Source: Prevotella sp. E9-3
GTDB lineage: Bacteria > Bacteroidota > Bacteroidia > Bacteroidales > Bacteroidaceae
DNA: 64,000 nucleotides
Direction: 5' to 3'
Assembly (NCBI RefSeq): GCF_022024015.1
Contig: NZ_CP091786.1
Coordinates: 3,286,001 to 3,350,000, forward strand
Position 1 is the stretch's first letter, and the number at the start of each line of letters is the position of its first letter. A program made the position numbers and the translations under genes. Shown one piece after another: positions 44,473 through 52,486 of this stretch. A model generated the notes under the pieces. The model had not been told where the DNA came from, did not search any database, and saw nothing but the letters and a program-made list of their open reading frames with translations.

Positions 44473-46356
44473 ATGAAACAGATAATGAAGAATTTAATGC
44501 AATGGGTGCTGGCCGCCGCCCTCATCTGCGGCACAAGCGTATTCACCTCGTGTTCGTCGGACGACGACGACAATTCTTCTCCTAAATCAGGAGCGAACAG
44601 CGAACTTGTTGGTCAATGGTATTCCGACGTGTCGGGGGATACTTACGCCGCCTGGACATTCGGTAAGGCATGGCAGCAGACGGAGTTCAATGCCGACGGC
44701 ACAGGAACCACCACCATCTATTACCTTAACAACGATGACGCCGTGGGCCGTGAGCGCTATTCGTTCACCTATACCGCCACGGACGGACTGCTGACGATGG
44801 ACATCGCGGAGAGGAACACCAAGACAACAGCCAGATATGCCATGAGCGACGGCAAGTTGCTGCTGATGGAGGGCGAAGACCAGACGGTCATGCAGAAGAT
44901 GGATGACGCAAAGGCTAAGGACTTTGATGCGTGGAACAGGAAGGAAAACCTGGTCAATGTGCCACAGCCTGCCCGCTACACCGTCTTTGTCTATGGCAAT
45001 GCGGGAGGCACCATGGATAAGATTATTGAGTATGGCTTCTGGGAGAAGATACAGCCGCTGCTCACGGACCACAACAACGTCCGTGTGGTCTGCTTCTACA
45101 AATATGGCAAGGAAAAGTCCGAGGATGGCAAAGACTTTACAGGTAAGTATGCCGACCCGGGTGACATCGTATGGTTCGATCTGAACGACACGACCAAACT
45201 GGAGAATATTCGTAACGGAGGACTTCGGGCGCTGGGGTATGAAAAGGAGGCCCAGGAACTGAAACTGTGCGACCCCACGACCGTCAGCGCGTTCATCCAG
45301 ATCAGCAGTCTGGTGTGTCCTGCCGAGCAGTATGTGTTCAGCATCTGGGGACATGGCAGCGGACTAAGCCCCATGGCCGATGTCCCCGGCAAATACAAAG
45401 CCCCCGCCGCTGCACCTGCTACCCGAGGGGTCATTGGCGATGAGTGGAATGAACATGAAGAGCTGGATATGTATGAACTGAGTACCGCCATCCGTTCCGC
45501 AGGCTTGAACCGGCTGAACACCATCTTCTTCCACAACTGCCTGATGGGCAACATGGAGACGCTGACCGAGCTGCGCGGCCTGTCCGACTACATTGTGGCC
45601 TCGGCACACCTGCTTGTGAGCGAGGGCGAACTGCTCACGGAATACGTCCGCGGACTGCTGGAGAAGGGGAATACCGAGGATGCCATCGCACAGATGTTTG
45701 AGCGCGTGCATCCGAAATGGGAACAGTCCTATCACGGTTTTAATGACGAAGACGATGGGAGTAAGACAGAGTACTGGTACAACGGCGACTACAAACTCAT
45801 CCGTACCGCCAAGCTCGATGCCATTATCAGTGCCGCCAAGCGCCTCGCAGACAGGCTCCTTGCACTCTACCCCACACAGAAGGATGCCATCGACAAGGCC
45901 ACCAAGGAGGTGTATCGGTTCCATACCCTCATTCTAGATTACTTGTCCCCCAATCAGCGTTCCCTGTTAACCTACGTGAATCCCTTTGTCGATCTGGCAG
46001 ACTATGCACATTGGTTGGCAAAAGAGACTGGCGACACAGAAATGGCTGCCATCTCTGCCGATCTGGACAAAGCCTTCAGCGAAGCCTTCGTCCACTATGC
46101 CGACGTCAACACGAACGAACAGCATCTGGACCACTACACACTGAGCATCTGCCTGACCAACAACAACTTTTACACGGCAGATGCCGCCGAATTGCCTCTT
46201 GTTGATTATTTTGTTCCCAATCATCTGTGCAATTTCGACCAAGGCTACGAGCAGACCACATTCCACAAACTGACGGGATGGGGCAACTGGCTACGCACCA
46301 ACCAGCAACTGCTTTGGGGCAATCCCACAAGCGACGGCGGTGGTCCGCTCAAGTGA
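44473..46356 (+). CDS. Clostripain-family (C11) cysteine peptidase, lipoprotein
   Basis: 627 residues. A lipoprotein signal ends FTSCSSDDDDN (Cys 27). Residues about 40-160 form a lipocalin-like beta domain (LVGQWYSD...). The C11 peptidase domain (about 165-600) has H294 in SIWGHGSGLSP and C356 in FFHNCLMGNMET, the catalytic pair. Clostripain-like enzymes cut after Arg or Lys and are surface virulence or nutrition factors in Bacteroidales. The G+C content is visibly higher than in the island to its left. Confidence 0.9.
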   Translation: MKQIMKNLMQWVLAAALICGTSVFTSCSSDDDDNSSPKSGANSELVGQWYSDVSGDTYAAWTFGKAWQQTEFNADGTGTTTIYYLNNDDAVGRERYSFTYTATDGLLTMDIAERNTKTTARYAMSDGKLLLMEGEDQTVMQKMDDAKAKDFDAWNRKENLVNVPQPARYTVFVYGNAGGTMDKIIEYGFWEKIQPLLTDHNNVRVVCFYKYGKEKSEDGKDFTGKYADPGDIVWFDLNDTTKLENIRNGGLRALGYEKEAQELKLCDPTTVSAFIQISSLVCPAEQYVFSIWGHGSGLSPMADVPGKYKAPAAAPATRGVIGDEWNEHEELDMYELSTAIRSAGLNRLNTIFFHNCLMGNMETLTELRGLSDYIVASAHLLVSEGELLTEYVRGLLEKGNTEDAIAQMFERVHPKWEQSYHGFNDEDDGSKTEYWYNGDYKLIRTAKLDAIISAAKRLADRLLALYPTQKDAIDKATKEVYRFHTLILDYLSPNQRSLLTYVNPFVDLADYAHWLAKETGDTEMAAISADLDKAFSEAFVHYADVNTNEQHLDHYTLSICLTNNNFYTADAAELPLVDYFVPNHLCNFDQGYEQTTFHKLTGWGNWLRTNQQLLWGNPTSDGGGPLK

Positions 46357-46450
46357 ATGTAACATAAGTACTAAAACCAATAAGCTACCGTCGGTGAGTA
46401 GGGCCTAACGCCAACGATACTAGCGTGATTGTTTTTTCCGAATTTGGTAA

Positions 46451-46489
46451 AATCCCCCGAAAATTGTGTTAATGCAGTTTCGGGGGATT
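46451..46489. promoter_or_regulatory. Palindrome next to a -7 box (operator-like)
   Basis: AATCCCCCGAAA (46451-46462) and TTTCGGGGGATT (46478-46489) are perfect 12-nt inverted arms with a 15-nt centre. A TACCTTTG -7 box begins 5 bp later at 46494, so a protein bound here would cover the -33 region. No T-run follows, so it is not a good terminator. Confidence 0.55.
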
Positions 46490-46601
46490 GTCGTACCTTT
46501 GCACTCGTAAACTCGTGCGAAATAAGAGAGAATTTTCAATTGTTCCATGCCTGAAGATTATGGTATACCTTTGCCCGCAAATTTCAAAAACTAAACAAGA
46601 C

Positions 46602-46723
46602 ATGGAAGTAATTTCAATTGAGCGCAGCACCTACGAGGTAATCGGCTTGCCGCTTCGCTCGTCGAAGAACTGCAGACGAGCTTCAACAACTTTGTTACAA
46701 AGATGAAGGAGATGGCTAAATGA
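46602..46723 (+). pseudogene. Remnant of a small gene
   Basis: Starts MEVISIERSTYEV after a good -7 box (TACCTTTG at 46566-46573); after an interrupting TGCCGCTTCGCTCG motif the frame shifts and continues as ELQTSFNNFVTKMKEMAK to a stop at 46723. The start resembles small HTH/excisionase-type proteins of Bacteroidales mobile elements; the identification is weak. Confidence 0.35.
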
Positions 46724-46925
46724 GGTTACGATTTAGAGCCCCACCTCTTGCACCAATCCGCATCAAGTTGCTTTTTCCCTTCGTCCTTTGATTCCCCATT
46801 ATTCCCCGTCTTGCCTTTTATTTACGCGCTTTCTGCGTTAATCTTCCAAAATCCGTTGTTCTTTACAACCTTTTTTCGTAACTTTGCACCCGTAAACGTC
46901 CAAAGGACGCTTACCAAACAGAATT

Positions 46926-47465
46926 ATGGATAAGTTTGAGAAGACAAACGCTCAGTTCGAAGAAGCCGTGGCCGAATGCCGCTCGCTGTTCGAGAAGAAG
47001 CTGCATGACTATGGGGCTTCATGGCGCATTCTGCGTCCTTCTTCGCTCACCGACCAGTTATTCATCAAGGCAAAACGCATACGCCAGTTGGAAACAACGG
47101 GCCTCTCGCTCGTGGGCGAAGGCATAAGGCCTGAATTTATCGGACTGGTGAACTACGGCATTGTAGGACTGATACAATTGGAGAAAGGCTGTGCCGACAC
47201 GGTGGATATTACACCGCAGGAGGCAATGAAACTATATGACGAGCACGCCCGCGAGGCATTGGAACTGATGAAGCGCAAGAACCACGACTACGACGAAGCG
47301 TGGCGCGACATGCGCGTGAGCAGTTATACCGACTTGATACTGACCAAAATTCAGCGCATCAAGGAGATGGAGGACCTGAAAGAAGGTACACTCGTCAGCG
47401 AAGGTATTGACGCCAATTATATGGACATCATCAACTATTCGGTGTTCGCACTGATCAAGCTGTAA
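46926..47465 (+). CDS. DUF1599 domain-containing protein
   Basis: 179 residues made of two similar halves: [21 protein letters not shown] in the first and [21 protein letters not shown] in the second, each followed by a G-E-G/S-E-G-I and an NY-x-I/V-x-x-L segment. This is the DUF1599 (nucleotide-modification-associated domain 1) pattern, a MazG/dUTPase-like all-helical fold of unknown activity. It is 4 bp before the DoxX gene and probably cotranscribed with it. Confidence 0.85.
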   Translation: MDKFEKTNAQFEEAVAECRSLFEKKLHDYGASWRILRPSSLTDQLFIKAKRIRQLETTGLSLVGEGIRPEFIGLVNYGIVGLIQLEKGCADTVDITPQEAMKLYDEHAREALELMKRKNHDYDEAWRDMRVSSYTDLILTKIQRIKEMEDLKEGTLVSEGIDANYMDIINYSVFALIKL

Positions 47466-47469
47466 GAGC

Positions 47470-48618
47470 GTGGTGAAGAAAATAGCCGTCAACATCTGCC
47501 GACTGCTGCTCGCCTCAGTGTTCATATTCTCCGGCTTTACCAAGGCCATCGACCCACTGGGCACGCAATATAAGATAGAAGACTATCTGCAGGCTATGCA
47601 CTTGGGCGGACTGCTGCCTTCAATAGCCACGTTGGGCGCATCGGTACTGATGGCCGTTATAGAGTTCTGCCTGGGTATCTTCATGCTGTTTGCCATTCGC
47701 CGGCGGTTCACATCGCAGATGATGGTGCTCATGATGGCCCTGATGACTCCACTGACGCTGTGGCTGGCGCTGGCCAATCCTATCAGCGACTGCGGATGTT
47801 TTGGCGATGCAATAGTGCTGACCAATTGGCAGACGCTACTGAAGAATATAGTACTGCTGGGCGCCGCAATCGTGGTGATGTGCTGGCCGAAAGAGATGTT
47901 TCGCTTTGTGACAGAGGCCAATCAGTGGTTGGTAATCAACTACACACCACTGTTTGTCATAGGACTCTCAACGGTATGCCTGTACTACCTCCCACTGTTT
48001 GATTTCCGTCCCTACCACGTGGGAACCGACCTCAGACAGGGCTGGCAACAGATGATGGAAGGCGAAGAGTCGCCCTATGCCGACTTCTTCATAGAGCGGA
48101 CCGACGACGGGAGCGATATCACCGAAGAGGTGCTGAACGACTCGGGCTATGTGTTCCTGTTGATAGCACCCTATCTGGAAGGAGCCGACGACTCGCGACT
48201 GGACTTGTTAAACGAGCTCTACGAATATGCCCAGGAGCACAACTATCCGTTCTACGGAATGACTGCCAGTGGCGAGCGAGCCATAAACAGATGGCGCGAC
48301 ATGACGGGAGCAGAATATGACTTCTGCCAGACAGACGGCACGGTGCTGAAGACCATCATACGCAGTAACCCCGGTCTGCTGCTGCTGAAAGACGGCGTCA
48401 TCATCAGAAAATGGAGCCACAACGACCTGCCGGTAATAGAAGAGGAACAGACTGCCCTTCAACTGGAGGAGATGGAGATAGGACAGATGCCGGAAGACAG
48501 CCTACCAGGCAAGATGCTCCAGTTGCTAATGTGGTTTGTGCTGCCACTCACCATCCTCGTAGTGGCCGACCGCACATGGACACTGACTATTATTAACCCT
48601 TATAATAAAAAGAAAAAA
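47470..48618 (+). CDS. DoxX/BT_3928-type membrane protein with thioredoxin-like C-terminal region, fused in frame to TpiA
   Basis: 383 residues from the GTG at 47470 up to the tpiA ATG, without a stop between them. The first about 130 residues hold four membrane segments of the DoxX type ([33 protein letters not shown]). Residues about 200-330 resemble a thioredoxin-like domain that lacks a C-x-x-C. A last membrane helix ([20 protein letters not shown]) is followed by a Lys-rich tail that runs directly into TpiA. Such proteins are linked to redox or sulfur handling in the envelope. Whether the fusion is translated as one chain is unknown. Confidence 0.8.
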
Positions 48619-49380
48619 ATGAGAAAGAAAATTGTAGCAGGAAACTGGAAGATGAACATGAATCTCCAGGACGGTATTGCTCTTGCAAAGGAGCTGAACG
48701 AGACTCTGAAGGCTGACAAGCCCAACTGTGGTGTAGTAATCTGCACTCCATTCATCCACCTTGCTTCTATCGCACAGTTCCTCGACCAGGACATCATCGG
48801 TCTGGGTGCTGAGAACTGCGCTGACAAGGAGAAGGGCGCTTTCACCGGCGAGGTTAGCGCTGAGATGGTAAAGAGCACTGGTGCTCAGTACGTGATTCTG
48901 GGCCACTCAGAGCGTCGTGAGTACTACAAGGAGACTCCCGAGATCCTGAAAGAGAAGGTACTGCTGGCTCAGAAGAACGGTCTGAAGGTAATCTTCTGCA
49001 TCGGTGAGAGCCTGGCAGAGCGCGAGGCCGGCAAGCAGAACGAGGTAGTAAAGGCCGAGCTCGAGGGTTCAGTATTCAACCTCTCTGAAGAGGACTTCCG
49101 CAAGATCGTGATCGCCTACGAGCCAATCTGGGCTATCGGTACTGGCAAGACCGCTACCGCTGAGCAGGCTGAAGAGATTCACGCTTATATCCGCAGCATC
49201 ATCGCCGAGAAGTATGGTCAGGCTGTTGCCGACGACACAACTATCCTCTACGGTGGTTCTTGCAAGGCTTCAAACGCTCCTGAGTTGTTCGCCAAGCCCG
49301 ACATCGACGGTGGCCTCATCGGTGGTGCTTCACTGAAGTGCGCTGATTTCAAGGGCATCATCGACGCTTGGAAGAAATAA
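48619..49380 (+). CDS. tpiA: Triose-phosphate isomerase
   Basis: 253 residues from the ATG at 48619. Catalytic residues are in GNWKMN (N and K), the His of [11 protein letters not shown] and the Glu of [12 protein letters not shown]; the phosphate loop is YGGSCKASN. It interconverts DHAP and glyceraldehyde-3-phosphate in glycolysis. The codon use changes sharply at 48619 to that of a highly expressed gene, and the ATG has an A-rich upstream region, so independent initiation is likely even though the DoxX frame reads straight through. Confidence 0.95.
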   Translation: MRKKIVAGNWKMNMNLQDGIALAKELNETLKADKPNCGVVICTPFIHLASIAQFLDQDIIGLGAENCADKEKGAFTGEVSAEMVKSTGAQYVILGHSERREYYKETPEILKEKVLLAQKNGLKVIFCIGESLAEREAGKQNEVVKAELEGSVFNLSEEDFRKIVIAYEPIWAIGTGKTATAEQAEEIHAYIRSIIAEKYGQAVADDTTILYGGSCKASNAPELFAKPDIDGGLIGGASLKCADFKGIIDAWKK

Positions 49381-49383
49381 AAT

Positions 49384-50010
49384 ATGACGAAACAATTCAT
49401 CATAACAACGCTTATAGGTTTGTGCATCGGTATTACTGCTGGTGCACAGACCTTTACCCAGCGTCTGCAGAAAACGGCGAAGGGAGAGGCCACTGTGACA
49501 GTACATCACGACGAGGCTATCGACAAACTGGTAAACGGTCCGCAGATAGTCACTCAAGCTACATCACAGAAATCTTCTGAGAAGAAGGCAACAACCGTAG
49601 TCGCTACAACGCCTGCAACAACCAAGCAACAGGACACCAACCGCCCAAAAACTGTTGATGCCCAGAGCAGCGCCACTGCACAGCACAGTGCCGGCGACAC
49701 GCATATTGCAGACACCACCTCGACCGCACAGAAAAGCGGTCACTCCTACAAAACCACCGGCTATCGCATACAGGTTTATGCCGGAGGTAACTCGCGCAAA
49801 GACCGCCAACAGGCAGAACAGATAGGCAATCAGCTGAGAATGCTGTTCCCCTTGGAAGCCGTCTATGTGCATTTCTACTCCCCACGCTGGATTTGTCGTA
49901 TGGGCAATTACCGCACCTACGAAGAAGCCCACCAGTCACTACAGGAAGTGAAGAAACTTGGCTATTCGGCAGCTACCATCGTAAAAGGAAAGATAACGTT
50001 GCAATACTGA
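49384..50010 (+). CDS. SPOR-domain exported protein
   Basis: 208 residues. A signal peptide ending TAGAQ, a Thr/Ala/Gln/Lys-rich linker (about 55-120), and a C-terminal SPOR domain (about 123-208: YRIQVYAGGNSRKDRQQAEQ, then GNYRTYEEAHQSLQEVKKLGY). SPOR domains bind denuded peptidoglycan, mostly at the division site. It begins 3 bp after tpiA and precedes folE. Confidence 0.88.
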   Translation: MTKQFIITTLIGLCIGITAGAQTFTQRLQKTAKGEATVTVHHDEAIDKLVNGPQIVTQATSQKSSEKKATTVVATTPATTKQQDTNRPKTVDAQSSATAQHSAGDTHIADTTSTAQKSGHSYKTTGYRIQVYAGGNSRKDRQQAEQIGNQLRMLFPLEAVYVHFYSPRWICRMGNYRTYEEAHQSLQEVKKLGYSAATIVKGKITLQY

Positions 50011-50057
50011 CCGGAATCACAGTTCAGTGTTTATACTAATTCAGTAATTATTTCGAA

Positions 50058-50654
50058 GTGTACATTCCAGAGAAAGAACAATTCAGAGAAGGCCTTGACG
50101 AATTGGCCACCCACTACAAGCGGGTTTTAGAGCTGCTGGGCGAAGACCCCAGCCGTGAAGGTTTGAAAAAGACTCCTATGCGTGTGGCCAAAGCCATGCA
50201 GGTACTGACACGCGGCTACGAGATGGATGCTCACAAAGTGCTTACCGACGCACTGTTCAAAGAGGACTACTCGCAGATGGTCATCGTAAAGGACATTGAT
50301 TTCTTCTCACTATGCGAACACCACATGCTGCCTTTTTATGGCAAGGTGCATGTGGCCTACATCCCTAACGGCTACATCACAGGACTGAGCAAAATAGCCC
50401 GTGTAGTAGATATCTTCAGTCATCGCCTGCAGGTGCAGGAACGCATGACCTTACAAATTAAAGAGTGTATTGAACAGACCCTCCATCCCCTTGGCGTGAT
50501 GGTGGTGGTCGAAGCCAAGCATATGTGCATGCAGATGCGCGGTGTGGAAAAGCAAAACAGCATTACCACCACCAGCGACTTCAGCGGCGCATTCAATCAG
50601 GCCAAGACCCGCCAGGAGTTCATGAACCTCATCTCACTCAACAAAAACATTTAA
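50058..50654 (+). CDS. folE: GTP cyclohydrolase I
   Basis: 198 residues. The enzyme makes 7,8-dihydroneopterin triphosphate from GTP. Zinc ligands are in [20 protein letters not shown] (Cys and His) and in the CMQMRGVEK segment (second Cys); the RVQVQERMT region is present as [12 protein letters not shown]. The start codon appears to be GTG at 50058. Confidence 0.95.
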   Translation: MYIPEKEQFREGLDELATHYKRVLELLGEDPSREGLKKTPMRVAKAMQVLTRGYEMDAHKVLTDALFKEDYSQMVIVKDIDFFSLCEHHMLPFYGKVHVAYIPNGYITGLSKIARVVDIFSHRLQVQERMTLQIKECIEQTLHPLGVMVVVEAKHMCMQMRGVEKQNSITTTSDFSGAFNQAKTRQEFMNLISLNKNI

Positions 50655-50658
50655 ACTT

Positions 50659-51234
50659 ATGTATCAGTCTGACCGCGGAAACTACAGAAAGACAGATTCG
50701 CTTCTGAGCATTTTCCTGAACACATGCCTGGGAAAGACACTCGTCTGTGCCCTCATTCTTGGATTTATTGCACTGCTTGCCTTCATCACATGTCCTTCTG
50801 AGAACTACATGCGCTCTCAGATGAACGACAACATAGGCCAATGCTTAGGACAGGCAGACAGTGTCTATATGGACGGTATAGACAATGCCGTATCCAACCT
50901 GGGCTACATCTTTGGCAATTCTGAACTTCCGGAAGATGCCGAAATTCTGAAAGCCTTCAAAAAGCACAACCGCTTGGAATATCATAACCACGTTATCTAC
51001 TCTACCCTGTACGTCATCAACAACTTCCACTACGAAGGAGCAAGATGTGCGGTTGGATTCTTTGGACTCGTGATTCCTATGATCAATTCCAACGACTTTG
51101 TATTGCGCACCACGCCTGTACGGAGGGAATACAACTACAAGCCTGTTCAAGACACAGGCGAAGAAGATTTCTTCAAAGAAATGGATGGAGACGAAGAGTT
51201 CTTCCAGGATTTCAACGAGGAAGAGTTTGAATAA
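50659..51234 (+). CDS. Unknown single-pass membrane protein
   Basis: 191 residues, no family recognised. One membrane helix at about 28-47 (TLVCALILGFIALLAFITC) precedes an extracytoplasmic region of about 100 residues (NYMRSQMNDNIGQCLGQ...), a possible weak hydrophobic stretch and a very acidic C-terminus (EEDFFKEMDGDEEFFQDFNEEEFE). It begins 4 bp after folE, so it is probably cotranscribed. Confidence 0.65.
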   Translation: MYQSDRGNYRKTDSLLSIFLNTCLGKTLVCALILGFIALLAFITCPSENYMRSQMNDNIGQCLGQADSVYMDGIDNAVSNLGYIFGNSELPEDAEILKAFKKHNRLEYHNHVIYSTLYVINNFHYEGARCAVGFFGLVIPMINSNDFVLRTTPVRREYNYKPVQDTGEEDFFKEMDGDEEFFQDFNEEEFE

Positions 51235-51307
51235 TAAGACCTGACTTTATACAGATTAGTAAGAGAAAGGCCAAAAGAATAAAAAAAGATAAAAACAAGA
51301 AAAAATA

Positions 51308-51339
51308 TTTGGCACTTTCATAAAAATACACTACCTTTG
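51308..51339 (+). promoter_or_regulatory. Promoter of tRNA-Pro
   Basis: TTTG (51308-51311) and TACCTTTG (51332-51339) are 20 nt apart, a canonical Bacteroidetes promoter, about 36 nt before the tRNA. Confidence 0.7.
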
Positions 51340-51374
51340 CACCCGCAAATGCAGGAAACTGCAATTTAAAGGAT

Positions 51375-51450
51375 CGGGATTTAGCGCAGTTGGTAGCGCA
51401 CACGTCTGGGGGGCGCGAGGTCGCTGGTTCGAGTCCAGTAATCCCGACCA
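51375..51450 (+). tRNA. tRNA-Pro(GGG)
   Basis: 76 nt including an encoded CCA (51448-51450). Acceptor CGGGATT pairs with AATCCCG, anticodon loop CTGGGGG carries GGG at 51408-51410, T-arm CTGG-TTCGAGT-CCAG. The anticodon stem CACGT/GCGCG has one A-C mismatch. The two other tRNAs in the window lack encoded CCA. Confidence 0.92.
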
Positions 51451-51453
51451 AAG

Positions 51454-51491
51454 AAAATCCAATCAACATCACGTTGATTGGATTTTTCTTT
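51454..51491 (+). terminator. Terminator of tRNA-Pro
   Basis: AAAATCCAATCAAC (51454-51467) pairs with GTTGATTGGATTTT (51473-51486), followed by TTCTTTT. Confidence 0.85.
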
Positions 51492-51568
51492 TATTCCAAT
51501 TTGGATTTTTCTTTTATTTCCAATTTTGATGTATTCTTTTATCCTATATTATAATTGTAATAAGCCCA

Positions 51569-52039
51569 TTACTTTATCTGATCAACAGAATAGCGAACTG
51601 ATACTGTAGGAGAATAGGTGTTGAGGAGAATCAGCTCCAAACCGCCTTTGTCGCCCACCTGGAAATTGGCTTCCTTATGCAAATCGCCATCATGTTTCAT
51701 GTTTGCCCATCCATAGAGCTCGGTGAACTCCTTATGTCGTGCATTATAAATGCCTAAGGTAGAATCGTTGTAAGAAGCCTCGTAGCTCTCCAGCACGTCG
51801 CTGATGGTATCATTGTGCATGGTAATATCTACGCGCGCGTTCTCTTGATTATTGAAAAGCACATAGACGGAGTTATCGGTCAGGTTAGAATCAAGTGCAA
51901 AGCCACGCTCCAGGAGCGAGTCACACATTGCTTTGGCAGACATACCCAAAGACAGACCACGGAAATCAAGATACTCACGCTCGCCCTTACAAGCACACAG
52001 GGCAATAACTGCCATGAAGGCAAAAATCATCTTTTTCAT
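51569..52039 (-). CDS. Small lipoprotein of unknown function
   Basis: 156 residues. A lipoprotein signal ends ALCACKGE (Cys 17). The rest is a compact alpha/beta domain (YLDFRGLSLGMSAKAMCDSLL; then VSVRYSVDQIK at the end) without recognised motifs. Monocistronic, with TACTTTTG at 52127..52120 as -7 box. Confidence 0.7.
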   Translation of the reverse strand: MKKMIFAFMAVIALCACKGEREYLDFRGLSLGMSAKAMCDSLLERGFALDSNLTDNSVYVLFNNQENARVDITMHNDTISDVLESYEASYNDSTLGIYNARHKEFTELYGWANMKHDGDLHKEANFQVGDKGGLELILLNTYSPTVSVRYSVDQIK

Positions 52040-52119
52040 TCTTTCTTTATTTAAGGATTATTGTTCTATACATTATTCAATAAGAGGCACAAAAAAACGG
52101 CCACAGTAGTTAGTGGGTT

Positions 52120-52127
52120 CAAAAGTA
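52120..52127 (-). promoter_or_regulatory. -7 box of the small lipoprotein gene
   Basis: TACTTTTG on the reverse strand, 80 nt before the ATG at 52039. Confidence 0.5.
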
Positions 52128-52189
52128 CAATTCTTTTTGCAGACAAGGAAAATTCATTAGCGATTATTAACGGTATCAGGTACTTTTAT

Positions 52190-52290
52190 AAAAAAATTAA
52201 AAGAGCCACGCTTCACAGCGGAGCTCTTTTATCGTTTTAAAACTAAATTAATCAACCATAAACCTTAACCATTAAAATCTTTTTGCATGG
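52190..52290 (-). ncRNA. Candidate small RNA or leader ending in a terminator
   Basis: On the reverse strand a -7 box TATCTTTG (52298..52291) is followed by about 60 nt with no gene, and then by a terminator: AAAAGAGC (52230..52223) pairs with GCTCTTTT (52206..52199), with an inner CGCT/AGCG stem and a following run of T. The product would be about 90 nt. No -33 TTTG was found, so this is tentative. Confidence 0.35.
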
Positions 52291-52444
52291 CAAAGATACA
52301 ACATTTTCCATGAATGCGTGTCGATTTTTTGATAAAAAGGGTTTAAAAATCGCTCAAATCACGATTTTTGAACATTTTTTCACTGATTTTAGAGCCAATT
52401 GAACGTTTTTTACCAAAAAATTTCCCTATTTGGTTAATTTTTAT

Positions 52445-52452
52445 TATCTTCG
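52445..52452 (+). promoter_or_regulatory. -7-like box of the hybrid regulator gene
   Basis: TATCTTCG, a near match to TAnnTTTG, 34 nt before the ATG at 52487. It lies downstream of the TTG at 52430 and so argues against starting there. Confidence 0.4.
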
Positions 52453-52486
52453 CACCGACAAAACAAATCAAGAAATATACAAAGTA

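Larger units (their letters stand above)
46357..46925. other. Intergenic region with operator-like palindrome and three promoters
   Basis: Contains a 12-bp-arm palindrome (46451-46489), -7 boxes TACCTTTG at 46494-46501 and 46566-46573, a small broken gene (46602-46723), and TAACTTTG at 46879-46886 serving the DUF1599 gene. Nothing else is recognised. Confidence 0.5.

Noticed and set aside
44587..45354. Long reverse-strand frame inside the clostripain gene
   Set aside because: Antisense shadow of a high-GC gene; the forward frame has signal peptide, catalytic residues and promoter.
51212..51472. Reverse frame over tRNA-Pro
   Set aside because: It covers the tRNA and its terminator; no coding features.
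52430..52486. TTG start of the hybrid regulator giving 19 more residues
   Set aside because: The -7-like TATCTTCG lies inside this stretch, and the ATG at 52487 gives a normal N-terminus.
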